Shown here: piece by piece, positions 1-15,988 of the stretch | Numbering within the stretch: the stretch's first letter is position 1 | Layout of the letters: each line of letters opens with the position of its first letter | From: Prescottella defluvii | GTDB lineage: Bacteria > Actinomycetota > Actinomycetes > Mycobacteriales > Mycobacteriaceae | DNA length: 64,000 nucleotides | Assembly (NCBI GenBank): GCA_029690005.1 | Contig: CP121458.1 | Location: 1,240,001-1,304,000, forward strand | Reading direction: 5' to 3' | The notes under the pieces: model-generated | The model's database searches: none | The model's input: the letters and a program-made list of their open reading frames with translations, nothing else | What the model was told of the DNA's origin: nothing | Position numbers and translations under genes: made by a program

Positions 1-6411
<6,411 letters not shown>

Positions 6412-6474
6412 CGTTCGTGGGGCGTGGTTGCCGATGCCGAGAAGACGAACACGATCAGTAAAGGAGACACGACA

Positions 6475-6960
6475 ATGTCCACCCTCCATTTCACGCAGAA
6501 GACCACCTCGACACCCGAGCAGTACCTGGCTGCTCTCGTCGACTTCGGCCCCGGTCGCTCGAAGGTGTTCGGCAACAGCGACGACGACTACCTCGTCGTG
6601 CACCATCAGGGCACCAGCGACGCCGACGTCACGGAGGGCTCGGGTGGAATCTGGGAAACCCTGCACTACGACTGGTCCGATCCGCACCGTGTCGTCATGA
6701 AGACCACCGACTCCAACATCTGGGGCGGCGCCTCCGGCGACGTCTACACGCTGACCCCGATGCCCGACGGAACGACCGAAGTGGACGCCGTCGTGGTTCG
6801 TGAGGGCAAGAACCTCCGGGGGCGGGTCCTGGGCGCCGTGCTCGGGAGCGTCGGAAAGGGCGTCCTGAGAAAGGCATTCGTGAAGAGCATCACGGCTGTC
6901 GAAGCCCAGAACGCCGACGGTGCGGGCGGTGCGGGCCCAGCGCCTCGACCGGAGGACTGA
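6475..6960 (+). CDS. SRPBCC-fold (polyketide cyclase/START-like) small protein
   Basis: A 161-residue protein with no signal peptide or membrane segment. The alternation of hydrophobic strands, the central WETLHYDW and a C-terminal amphipathic helix are consistent with the START/SRPBCC lipid- or polyketide-binding fold; this assignment rests on pattern only. ATG 6475 was chosen because AAAGGAG lies just upstream; a longer reading from 6424 lacks such a site. It starts 63 bases after the NRPS stop and is followed 28 bases later by a metallo-hydrolase, so it could be co-transcribed with the NRPS. The C-terminal Gly/Ala/Pro tail is low complexity. No catalytic residues can be assigned. Confidence 0.6.
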   Translation: MSTLHFTQKTTSTPEQYLAALVDFGPGRSKVFGNSDDDYLVVHHQGTSDADVTEGSGGIWETLHYDWSDPHRVVMKTTDSNIWGGASGDVYTLTPMPDGTTEVDAVVVREGKNLRGRVLGAVLGSVGKGVLRKAFVKSITAVEAQNADGAGGAGPAPRPED

Positions 6961-6988
6961 GCATCCCGACGGAAAGACAGGTGCGACC

Positions 6989-7886
6989 ATGAACTCGACC
7001 GACCGTCTCGACTACGCCGTCTTCGTCAACGACGCACCCGCGCAGAACAACGGGCTCCTTCCCAACGGAGAGCCCAAGAGGTTCTCTCCCGTCGCCGCCA
7101 CCCTCGTCTACGGAGCCGAGGACGCGGTTCTCACCGACCCCGGATTCACGACGGATCATGCTCGGGTGCTCGGCGATTGGGTCGAGGGGAAGGGCCGGAA
7201 CGTCACGGACATCTTCATCACCCACGGCCACGGCGATCACTGGTTCGCGGCCGAAATGCTGGCACGACGGTTCGGTGCGCGTGTCGTCGCCACCCCGGGG
7301 ACGATCGCGCAGATGCACGCCAACGTCGCGGCGCGGCCGGTGGTGTGGGACAAGGTGTACACGAACATCCCGCCGACCGCCGTCACGGCGGAGACGGTGC
7401 CGGGCAACCGCTTCACTCTTCGAGGGACACGATCTGGAGATCGTCGAGGTCGGCCATTCCGACACCGACGACACCAGCGTCTTGGACGTCCCCGACCTGG
7501 GGCTCGTCGTCGCCGGCGACGTGATCTACAACGGCGTCCACCAGTACCTCGGGGAAGGGGCGGTCGTCGGCGGCTTCGGGCCGTGGAGGGACGCGATCGA
7601 CAAGGTCGAGGCGCTGGGGCCGCGGCGAATCGTCTGTGGACACCAGAACCGGGACCTCGACGACGACGCAGTGCGCACCATCGCGGGCACGCGGCGGTAC
7701 CTCGACGACGCCGACGAGATGCTGCAGACCCAGTCCACCGCGGTCGACTTCTTCGACGCGATGATCGAGCGGCACCCCGACTATCTGGGGCGGACGGTGC
7801 TGTGGGCCGGAGCGAGCGCACTCTACGGCGTGCGCGAACATCCCGACGGCGACGTCGGCCGGATCGTGTCAGCCGGCTGGCTGTGA
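6989..7886 (+). CDS. Metallo-beta-lactamase-fold hydrolase (frame-broken)
   Basis: MBL-fold hydrolase of about 299 residues. The metal motif HGHGDHW sits near residue 75, a second-shell GHSDTDD near 155, the bridging Asp in VVAGDVIY and a late His in VCGHQN. This is the ligand order of glyoxalase II/quorum-lactonase-like enzymes. ATG 6989 follows GGAAAGACAG. The frame changes near 7420 (one extra base or two missing): upstream reads GNRFT and downstream reads FEGHDLEI. The gene overlaps the 3' end of the convergent acyl-CoA synthetase by 18 bases. The substrate is unknown; the family includes thioesterases and lactonases, so a role near the upstream NRPS is possible but unproven. Confidence 0.8.
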
Positions 7887-9478
7887 CCGCCGCAGTTCGA
7901 ACTTGAGCACCTTGCCGGTGGGGGTGCGGGGCAGGTCGAGCGGGAACACGATCTCGTCGGGCACCTTGTAGCCGGCGAGCAGCGAGCGTGTGTGCGCGAC
8001 GATCTCCTCGGCGGTCACCGACTGCCCGGGCTTCACGAGCACGAACGCCTTGGGGCGCTCGCCCCACTTCTCGTGCGGCACCCCCACGACGGCAACGTCG
8101 AGGACCGCGGGATGCGAGATGATCGCCTGCTCCACCTCGACGGTGGAGATGTTCTCGCCGCCCGAGATGATGATGTCCTTGGCGCGGTCCTTGAGCTGGA
8201 TGTAGCCGTCGGCGTGCATGACGCCGAGGTCGCCGGTGTGGAACCAGCCGCCCGCGAACGCCTCCGCGGTCGCCTCGGGATCACGGAAGTAGCCCAGCAT
8301 CACGTTGTTGCCGCGCAGGACGATCTCGCCCATCGTCTCGCCGTCGGCGGGCACGTCGACCATGTTCTCGTCGACGACGCGCGCATTCTCGGCCTGGACC
8401 ATGCCGACGCCCTGGCGGGAGATCAGCGCGGCCCGCTCCTCGGGGGTGCGGTCGTTCCACGACTCCTGGTACTCGCAGATCGTGTACGGCCCGTACACCT
8501 CGGTGAGCCCGTAGACGTGCACGACGGTGATGCCGAGTGCCTCGAGCTGGGCGATGACGGTCGGCGACGGGGGAGCGCCGGCCGTGGTGATGCGCAGGGC
8601 GTCGACGGGGTGGGCCCGGTCGGCGCCGGCGATGGTGGTGCAGACCGCTGGGGCGCCACACAGATTCGTGATGCCGAGGTCGTCGATCGCGTCCCAGACC
8701 GCGTCGGCGCGCACCGCCCGCAGACACGCGTGGGTGCCGGCGGCCGCGGTGACCGCCCACGGGGTGCACCAGCCGTTGCAGTGGAACATCGGAAGCGTCC
8801 ACAGGTACTTGGTGTTGCCGTCGAACCCGTTGTGGAACGTCTCGCCCAGCGAGTTCAGGTAGGCGCCGCGGTGGGTGTACATGACGCCCTTGGGCTTTCC
8901 GGTGGTGCCGACGTGTAGTTGATCGCGATGACCTGGTGCTCGTCGTCCACGCCCCAGTGCAGCGGCTCCTCGGTGAGCCCGTCGCGGCTGCGGAGGAACT
9001 CGTCGTAGACGCCCGTGACCACACCGGCGGGGACGTCGGGGCGAGGGATCGTCGAGTCCGGTAGCTCGATGATCTCTGCGACGCTGCCGACGTTCTCCCG
9101 CACGCTGCGTACCGAGCCGACGAGCTCGGAGTCGACGAAGAGGATCCGCACGCCCGCGTGGTCGAGGATGTACTCGAGCTCGGGACCGGCCAGACGCGAG
9201 TTGAGCGCCACCAGCACGCCGCCGGCCAGTGGCACCGCGAAGTGCGCCATCAGCATCTCGGGGGTGTTGGGGCACAGGTACGCGACCCGGTCGCCGGGCG
9301 CGATGCGGGACCGGAGCACGCGCGCGAGCTGCGCCACCTCGTCCGCGAACTCGCGGTAGGTGTAGCGGCGGTCCCCGTGGACGATCGCCGTCTTGTCGGG
9401 GAACACCGATGCCGAACGGTCCAGGAAGCGCAGCGGACTGAGCGGGGTGTGGTTCGCCGAGGCGGACAGTTCGGGCAC
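7869..9478 (-). CDS. Fatty-acyl-CoA synthetase, AMP-forming (frame-broken)
   Basis: Member of the ANL superfamily (acyl-AMP then acyl-CoA formation), about 536 residues. Visible motifs are the P-loop-like YTSGTTGKPKG (read across the break), VYGLTEVYGP, GWFHTGDLG, the KDIIISGGENIS hinge and the catalytic lysine in PTGKVLKFEL. GTG 9478 is chosen because GGAGG lies five bases upstream; an ATG at 9544 has no such site. One base is missing near 8914, in the middle of the SGTTG motif. The N-terminal LSPLRFLDRSA and the GNNVMLGY loop resemble FadD-type medium/long-chain ligases. It is divergent from a GAF-LuxR regulator that may control it. Confidence 0.88.
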
Positions 9479-9681
9479 GGGTACCTCCGTGGTGCTGGTG
9501 GTGACGAGACCCGGGCGGATGTGGCCTCGCCCGGTCTCCGGCATCGCTGTGACGGGCGCTACAGCCCGTCGGAGCCGACGCTATGGGGTGCGGCGAGCGG
9601 GCCGCTACCCTCTGAAGTGGGTATCCGGCGGGTGCCCGACGACCGTTGCCGACGAACTGACCGGGCCTTCCGAACGAACAG

Positions 9682-10532
9682 ATGACCGACACACTGAGAC
9701 CGAGCGACGAGGACGCGATCCGCGCCGAACTGCGGTACCTGCGCACCAGCACGTCGCTACCGGTGCTGTTCGGGGAATGGTGGACGGGCCGAGCATGCGG
9801 CTGTCCGGCTTCGTCGGGACGCGCGGCGCGATGCTGCGCGACCTCGTGATCGACACCGCGTGCGGCCTGGGCGGTCGGGTGATGGCCGAGCAGCGGCCCG
9901 GCGCGGTCCAGGACTACGCGAACTCGCGGCACATCACGCACGACTACGACCACGAGGTGGCCAGCGAGGGCATCGAGTCGCTGCTCGCGGCCCCCGTCGT
10001 GGTGCGCGGGACGACGCGCGCCGCGGTGTACGGCGGGCTGCGGGCCAACCTGCCGATCGGCGACGTGACGGCCGAGGCCGTGATGCGGTCGGCGCGCAAG
10101 CTCGCCCACGAGATCGAGGTCCGTGATGAGGTGGACCGCCGGATCACGATGATCGAGAACGCACGCACCGAACCGGTGGCCCACCGGGATCCGCGGGTGT
10201 CGGAGGGGATCACCGAGAGCTACCTGGCGTTGCGGTCGATCGCGGACCGACTCGACGACGCCGCTATCAGCGCCGAGGTGCAGGCTGTGGAGCAGAAGCT
10301 GCGCGGCCTAACCACCGGGGGCTCGGCGCCGGCGAAGGTGTCGCTGTCGGCGCGTGAATTCGAGGTGCTCGTCCACGTCGCGCTCGGCTGCCGCAATGCC
10401 GAGATCGGCCAGCGGCTGGGGCTGCGCCTCGACACGATCAAGAGCTACATGCGCAACATCATGACCAAGCTCGACGTCCACAGCCGGCACGAGGCCGTCG
10501 TCGAGGCCCGGCGGCAGGGCCTCATTCCGTAG
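9682..10532 (+). CDS. GAF-like/LuxR-type transcriptional regulator (frame-broken)
   Basis: Reads as about 283 residues once one missing base near 9775 is restored (LPVLFG then MVDGPSMR). The N-terminal two thirds resembles a GAF-type sensory domain. The C-terminus is a LuxR/NarL helix-turn-helix: LSAREFEVLVHVALGC, then AEIGQRLGLRLDTIKSYM and a recognition stretch ending MTKLDVHSRHEA. No receiver-domain phosphorylation site is seen, so it probably senses a small molecule. It is divergently transcribed from the acyl-CoA synthetase with about 200 bases between starts, which suggests control of that gene and itself. Its stop overlaps the stop of the convergent MFS gene by 11 bases. Confidence 0.75.
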
Positions 10533-11788
10533 CGACGCCCGATGCTCGTCGGGTCCTGTTGAGCACCAGTGCGATCAGGCAGGCCAGCGCCGTCGCCGCC
10601 GCGAACTCGGCAACCGCGGCCGACGTGCCCTGGTGGGTCATGAGGAGCCCCGCGGCGATCGCCGGCACGCCGGTCCCGACATACGTGAGCGTGAAGAAAG
10701 CGGCGAGCACGGCGCCGCCGGCATCGCGTGCCCGCGTCGCGATCGCGGTACCGACTCGCTGCATTCCACCCGCGAACGCCAAGCCGTGCCCGACACCGAC
10801 GGAAACGGCGACGACGAACAGCAACGGCAGACTACGCGTCCGGTCGACGACGACCACACCGACCATTCCGGCGAACATCAGGCCGAGCCCGATCCGCTGC
10901 GCGACAACCGGATCCAGCCCGCGCATGCTCAGCTGGGACACCACCGAGCACGACATCACGAGGGCGGCCGTCCCGGCGCCGATCAGCAGGTTGGAGACGC
11001 CGAGCATCTCCGAGACCCACGACGGCACCACCGACTGGAACAGCCCCACGGCCGCCCAGGCGACCGCGGACGGGAAGGTCGCGAGCAGGAACACCGAGCG
11101 GATTTCGCGAGGGACGCGAGGGAGTTCGATCAGGCGGCCGCCGGTGGTCCGCGTCGCGCGGTCCGGCCTCGGCAGCAGCATCATCGCGACAACGCCGGGA
11201 GGAGGGCCACCGCGAAGAGCACGTAGGGGAGCACCGTCGGGTGCGGAGGTACTCCGCGACCGCACCCGCGAACAGCGGACCCAGCGCCGCGCCCAGCGCG
11301 GTGCTCGCGGTCGCCGCGCGCGCCGCGCGGACCGGGTTGCGCTCCGGGACGTGCTCGAGCAGCGCGGCCGTCCCGGCGGCCGAACAGGCGCCCACCGAGA
11401 TTCCCTGCAGGATGCGCCCGGCGAACAACCACGCCGTCGAAGCGGCGGTCGCGAGGACGGTTGCGCCGACGACACCCGCGAGGAGCGCGATCATCAGGAT
11501 CGGGCGTCGTCCGATCCGATCCGACAGCGGTCCGAACAGGAAGAGCGTGGGCACCAGGGCGGCCGCGTACACCGCGAAGATCGCCGTCTGCGTGACGGGG
11601 CTGAACCCGAATTCGGACCGGTAGACGCCGTACAACGCGGTCGGCATGTTCGTGCCCAGCAGCAGGATCGCCAGCACGTACCCGATGCCGTGGAAGTGGC
11701 GGGCCGGCCAGCGCCCGGCAGGAGCCTCGCCTACGCGGACGACGTGATCGGCGGGAGCTGCTTGCTGGCGGGTGACGGTCGGGCGCAC
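10522..11788 (-). CDS. MFS transporter (frame-broken twice)
   Basis: Major facilitator superfamily protein of about 423 residues with roughly twelve hydrophobic segments. The loop 2-3 signature GPLSDRIGRRP and the helix 5 region GALGPLFAG fit drug-efflux or sugar-exporter subfamilies. The frame changes near 11246 (after AEYLR) and near 11193 (before VVAMMLL), each explained by one missing base. The start is a GTG at 11788, directly next to the palindromic operator shared with the divergent GntR gene. The pairing of a GntR regulator with an MFS exporter suggests ligand-induced export; the substrate is not readable. Confidence 0.8.
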
Positions 11789-11791
11789 GGG

Positions 11792-11820
11792 CTACATCCT
11801 ACGTAGGACGTCCCATGTAG
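11792..11820. promoter_or_regulatory. Nested palindromes between MFS and GntR genes (operator candidate)
   Basis: CTACAT (11792-11797) and ATGTAG (11815-11820) are inverted copies. Between them lie the perfect palindrome CCTACGTAGG (11798-11807) and, overlapping it, GGACGTCC (11806-11813). The cluster abuts the GTG of the MFS gene and lies 45 bases before the GntR start, the expected position of an autoregulatory GntR operator. Binding is inferred. Confidence 0.55.
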
Positions 11821-11864
11821 GCTGGCTGAGGGTGGGTATCGGCAGGTCGTGTGAGGATGAACCG

Positions 11865-12571
11865 GTGACGGTGGTGCAGAAGGAATCGGCGTACCAGCAG
11901 GCGCTGGACTGGATGCGCGCCCGGATCTCGTCGGGCGACTGGGCGGTGGGCGAGCGCATTCCAATCGAGCCGGAGCTGATGGAGCTGCTCGGCGTCGGGC
12001 GGAACACCCTCCGTGAGGCGATCAAGTGCCTGACGTCGACCGGGATCCTCGAGATCCGGCGGGGTGCGGGCACCTTCGTTCGTGCCCGTACCGACATCGG
12101 TGGGCTGCTCACCCGGCAGGTCGCCGTCTCGGAGATGCTGCACGTCTACGAAGTGCGCCGGGCCCTCGAACTCGAGGCCGTGCGACTCGCGTGCGCCCGC
12201 CGCACCGACGACGACATCCGCCGTCTGCGCGCGGCTCTGGATCGTCGCAACGAGACCGGCCGCAGTGGGGACGTGCCGCGTTCGCCGACGCCGATCTCGC
12301 CTTTCACATCGCGGTGGTGGCGGCCGCCCACAACCCGGTCCTCGACGAACTGTTCGCCGGCATCTCCGAACCGCTGCGGGCGACCTACGACTACACCGAC
12401 GGCGTCCACGAACCGGAGCTCGGGGCGGCCCACCACCAGCACGTCGTCGACGGGATCGAGCGGGGTGACGAGGAGCTCGCCGCGCGCGGCACGTGCGGCC
12501 ATCTCGACCTGTTCGTCTCCGGGGTGCACGAACGCCGGGCCGATGCCGAGGGCTCGTCGCAATCCGGGTAG
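11865..12571 (+). CDS. GntR-family (FadR subfamily) transcriptional regulator (frame-broken)
   Basis: About 235 residues. The N-terminal winged helix reads AYQQALDWMRARISSGDW, then LMELLGVGRNTLREAIK and a GAGTFV wing. The C-terminal all-helical FCD ligand domain has ALELEAVRLA, then DLAFHIAVVAAAHNP and a final AAHHQHVVDGI with the metal-type histidines. One base is missing near 12276, in the FCD domain. GTG 11865 is preceded by GAGGA. It is divergent from the MFS transporter and probably represses it through the palindrome between them. The effector is likely a carboxylic acid, as for other FCD proteins, but this is inference. Confidence 0.82.
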
Positions 12572-12788
12572 AGAGTTCCCGAGAAGTTCATTTCGTGGTC
12601 GAAAGGTGTTCTCCGCGTGGCAATCCAGCCGTCTCGGCGACCTGGTTCCCGGCATCCATCCCAGCGCGTCGAGGGTGCTCGGTGGAAAGCATCGGCCGAC
12701 CACTCCGGTTGTCGGCCTCTGCGGTGTCGGAGTAGGGTGTCGTCGTTCGTATCGAGCCTTTTGCCCGCATCGCGGGATTCGAGGAATA

Positions 12789-12821
12789 GGAGGTGGGGCT
12801 AACTATGAGTAGCCAACCTCC
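12789..12821 (+). promoter_or_regulatory. Hairpin with Shine-Dalgarno in the stem and ATG in the loop, upstream of corA
   Basis: GGAGGT (12789-12794) pairs with ACCTCC (12816-12821), and GGCTA (12797-12801) pairs with TAGCC (12810-12814). The loop carries the ATG of a nine-codon ORF. In RNA this would sequester an almost ideal ribosome-binding site. The preceding interval 12572-12788 shows nothing else I can support. Confidence 0.5.
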
Positions 12822-12834
12822 GAGTACCAGCTGA
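12805..12834 (+). CDS. Putative 9-residue leader peptide MSSQPPSTS upstream of corA
   Basis: ATG 12805 to TGA 12834, preceded by AGGAGGT with ten bases to the ATG. The codons include adjacent CCT CCG prolines and three serines. The strong ribosome-binding site, the overlap with a hairpin and the position about 100 bases before the likely corA start all fit a regulatory leader ORF. Proline-sensitive leaders are established for the enterobacterial Mg transporter mgtA, and a leader ORF is known for corA; homology with those is not claimed. It could be chance. Confidence 0.35.
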   Translation: MSSQPPSTS

Positions 12835-12847
12835 ACTAGGACAATCC

Positions 12848-12869
12848 ACACCATCCGTACGGGTGGTGT
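12848..12869. promoter_or_regulatory. Near-perfect 22-bp palindrome upstream of corA
   Basis: ACACCATCCGT is followed directly by ACGGGTGGTGT; the arms are inverted copies with one mismatched pair. It lies between the leader ORF stop and the likely corA start. It could be a repressor operator or an RNA hairpin. Confidence 0.45.
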
Positions 12870-12937
12870 TCGACTGGTGTCCGCACGACCGCAGCAGGTG
12901 TTGTCGGGCGCGGACCTTCCCGAAAGCCGTATTCGTC

Positions 12938-14082
12938 ATGCGTGAGAAGCGCCCCATCCGCTCGATTCTTCCCCGACGCGCCGCCGGTACCTCCGACGAC
13001 GTGGTCTCGCCCGAGCACTCGATGGCTCCGCGTCCCCGGCTCCCGCGCCGCGCGGCGTGGTCGAGTCGAGTGTGGTGAACAGTGCCGTCTACCGCGACGG
13101 CCGACGCATCGCCTCGCCCGCGACGCTCGCCGAGGCGCTCGAGAGCCTGCCGGACGCCTCGTCCATGGCGTGGATCGGCCTGTACCGGCCCGACGACGCC
13201 CAACTGCATGCCGCGGCAAAGCAATTCGATCTCCACGAGCTCGCCGTCGAAGATGCGATCGTCGCGCACCAGCGACCCAAGCTCGAGCGCTACGGGGACA
13301 CGCTGTTCGTCGTGCTCCGCGCGGCGCGCTACCGCGACGAGTCGGAGACGGTCGACTTCGGCGAGCTGCACATCTTCTGCGGTCCGACGTTCGTCCTCAC
13401 GGTCCGGCACAGCGAGTCTCCGGACCTGTCAAACGTTCGGACGCGGATGGAGAGCAACCCCGAGCTGCTCAAGCTCGGCCCCGAGGCCGTGCTGTACGCG
13501 ATCCTCGACGCGGTCGTCGACGGCTACGCGCCCGTCGTTGCCGGCCTGCAGAACGACATCGACGAGATCGAGACCGAGGTGTTCAGCGGCGACCCGATGG
13601 TCTCGCGGCGCATCTACGAACTCTCCCGCGAGGTCATCGAGTTCCAGCGTGCCACCAAGCCGCTGCTCGGCATGCTCAAGTCGCTCTCCGCCGGCTTCGA
13701 CAAGTACAAGACCGACGAGGAACTGCAGAAGTATCTGCGCGACGTCACCGACCACGCCACCACGGTCGTGGAGCGGGTCGACGGGTTCCGTGAACTGCTC
13801 GGCAACATCCTCACCGTCAACGCGACCCTGGTGTCCCAGGCGCAGAACGAGGAGATGCGCAACCTCACCCACGCGAGCTACGCGCAGAACGAGGAGATCA
13901 AGAAGGTCTCCTCCTGGGCGGCAATCCTGTTCGCACCCACCCTCATCGGCACCGTCTACGGCATGAACTTCGACAACATGCCCGAGCTGCACTGGGCGGG
14001 CGGCTACCCCTTCGCGCTCATGCTGATGTTCCTGACCTGCTTCAGCCTCTACACGATCTTCAAGAAGCGCGGCTGGCTGTAG
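12938..14082 (+). CDS. corA: CorA-family Mg2+/Co2+ transporter
   Basis: Membrane channel for divalent cations. The long soluble N-domain includes HELAVEDAIVAHQRPKLERYG, followed by a helix stalk rich in Glu/Lys. The C-terminus has two membrane helices with the selectivity motif YGMNF, then MPEL and a basic IFKKRGWL tail, as in all CorA proteins. The open frame from 13057 lacks a ribosome-binding site. Extending to ATG 12938 needs one missing base near 13051 and gives about 381 residues, close to the mycobacterial homologue, which also has a variable basic N-terminal extension before the VVNSAVY-like start of the domain. The leader ORF, hairpin and palindrome upstream suggest ion-responsive control. 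The start is uncertain; the family assignment is firm. Confidence 0.92.
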
Positions 14083-14123
14083 CGGGTTGGTCCCAGACCG
14101 ATCGGCCGGTTACAGTCACCGCT

Positions 14124-14308
14124 GTGACCGACCTCCGCGCAATCGACTCCGGTGAGCTGCTGACGCGGCGCCGCCATGTCGATTTCGCGCTCGTGTGCAC
14201 GTCCGGTTGTCCGCGGTCCTGATCGACCCCGACTCGCACGACAACCACTTCGCTGCGGCGTACTTGCGCGCCCGGCGACGCACACGACAGGACCGGTATC
14301 TCCCATGA
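14124..14308 (+). CDS. Small basic protein overlapping osmC start (frame-broken)
   Basis: GTG 14124 reads MTDLRAIDSGELLTRRRH. After restoring one base near 14197 it continues HVRLSAVLIDPDSHDNH and ends RTRQDRYLP with TGA at 14306-14308, overlapping the ATG of the OsmC gene as ATGA. About 61 residues, with a basic C-terminus and no membrane segment. The coding-like sequence on both sides of the break and the coupled start support a real gene; the function is not recognised. Confidence 0.45.
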
Positions 14309-14831
14309 CCACTGCAGCAGTCACGCATCTCTCCGCAATCGTCGCCGCCACCGGCGACGCCGTCTCCGAGGACGCGACCAAGGCGCACGTCGTCTTCCGG
14401 GCCTCGGCGCAGGCCCACGACGCGGTCGCCAGCACCGTCAAGCTCGGCAAGTACGCCGTAGAGGTGGACGAACCGCCGGCCCTCGGCGGCGAGAACGCCG
14501 CCCCCAATCCGGTGGAGTACTACCTGGCCTCGCTGCTCTCGTGCCACGTGGTGACCTACCGGTTCTGGGCCGAGCGCCTGGGCATCCGGGTCGACGACAT
14601 CAAGGCCCGCGCCGAGGGTGACCTCGATGTGCGCGGCTTCTTCGGATTCGACGAGGCCGTCCGTCCCGGGTTCGGTGAGGTCCGGGTGGTCGTGACGATC
14701 ACCGGTCCGGAGACGCGCGAGCGCTACCTGGAACTGCACGCGGCGGCCGAGGCGCACTGCCCGGTGCTGGACCTCACGCGGAACCCGACGCCCGTCGTCT
14801 CGGTGCTCGAGACCCCGACACCGGAGCCTGA
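14305..14831 (+). CDS. OsmC-family peroxiredoxin-like protein
   Basis: About 175 residues of the OsmC/YhfA hydroperoxide-reductase fold. The two redox cysteines are in LLSCHVVTYRFWAERLG (near residue 89) and AAEAHCPVLDLTRNP (near 150), the expected spacing. As printed, the frame runs on without a stop into the DNA ligase. One missing base in the CCCC run near 14817 would end the protein at TGA 14829-14831. This is the same error type seen throughout the window, so I treat the fusion as an artefact. ATG 14305 overlaps the stop of the small upstream ORF. Confidence 0.78.
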
Positions 14832-14904
14832 TCGGCCGTCGACGCTGCTCGCGGGACGCGCGGGCAGCGTCGATGCGGCGCGAATTCGGTGCCCGGGTGT
14901 CACT

Positions 14905-15985
14905 ATGGACCCCGTGGACCTGCCGATCGTGCCGCCGCTGCAACCGATGCTGGCCAAGGCCGCGTCCGGGGTGCCCGAACAGCCGGCCGGTGAGCCGGTC
15001 TGGTCGTACGAACCCAAGTGGGACGGATTCCGTGCCATCGTGTTCCGTGACGGCGACGACGTCGTGTTCGGCTCGCGCGGCGGCAAGGATCTGGCGCGGT
15101 ACTTCCCCGAGATGGTCGACGCCGTTCGCGCCGAACTGCCGACACGCTGCGTCGTCGACGGCGAACTGGTGGTCCCGCGCGAGATCGGCGGCCGGACCCG
15201 GCTGGACTGGGGTTCGCTGTCCGAACGCATCCACCCCGCCGACAGTCGCGTGCGCCTGCTCGCCGAGCAGACCCCGGCCCAGTTCATCGGCTTCGACCTC
15301 CTGGCCCTCGGCGACGACGACTTCACCAAACGACCGTTCGCGGAGCGCCGCGCGGCGCTGCTCGGAGCGGTCGGCGGCGGACCGAGCTGTCACGTCACCG
15401 CCGCCACGCTGGACGCGACGACCGCCGAGCGCTGGTTCGAGACGTTCGAGGGAGCCGGACTCGACGGTGTGGTCGCCAAGCGGCTCGACGGCCACTACCT
15501 GCCGAACAAGCGGGAGATGGTGAAGGTCAAGCACTCTCGCACGGCGGACGTCGTGGCGATCGGATACCGGCCGCACAAGAGTCAGCCGGGCATCGGGTCG
15601 ATCCTGTTGGGGCTGTACGACGACGGTGAGCTGCACATGGTCGGGGGAGCGTCGGCGTTCACCGCGAAGCGTCGCGTCGAACTGCTCGCCGATCTCGAAC
15701 CGCTGCGGGTGGGGACGACGTCGTCGCCGAGGGCGAGGCCACACGGTGGCGGTCGAGCGCCGACCGCAGCTGGATCCCCTGCGCCCCGAACGAGTGCTCG
15801 AGGTGGCGTACGACCAGATGGAAGGCGGGCTCGGGGAACGCGGAAGCCAGGCGGGCGTCCGCTTCCGGCACGCCGCCCGGTTCCTGCGGTGGCGGCCCGA
15901 CCGGGCACCGGAGTCGTGCACGTTCGACCAACTCGAGGTTCCGCTGCGCTACGACCTCGCCGACGTCCTGACGGGAGAACACTGA
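14905..15985 (+). CDS. ligC: ATP-dependent DNA ligase LigC (frame-broken twice)
   Basis: About 360 residues. The adenylation motif is EPKWDGFR (nucleophile Lys near residue 37), then motif III VVDGELVV, motif IV LDGVVAKRLD and motif V MVKVKHSRTADVV. The OB-domain end PLRPERVLEV and FLRWRPDR matches mycobacterial LigC (Rv3731). The frame changes near 15715 and 15778; both are single missing bases. The following primase-polymerase gene starts three bases after the stop, the LigC/Prim-PolC arrangement known in mycobacteria, where the pair acts in short-gap excision repair and minor end joining. The start at ATG 14905 is chosen by alignment of the N-terminus because no clear ribosome-binding site is seen. 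Confidence 0.9.
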
Positions 15986-15988
15986 ATC

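Noticed and set aside
7869..10184. 771-codon minus-strand frame extending upstream of the acyl-CoA synthetase
   Set aside because: Only the first part from 8914 downward is the enzyme; beyond it the frame is the wrong one for the N-terminus and then runs antisense to the LuxR gene.
12789..12938. M-box (ykoK) Mg riboswitch before corA
   Set aside because: The region is too short and I could not see the conserved M-box core; only a simple hairpin and a palindrome are present.
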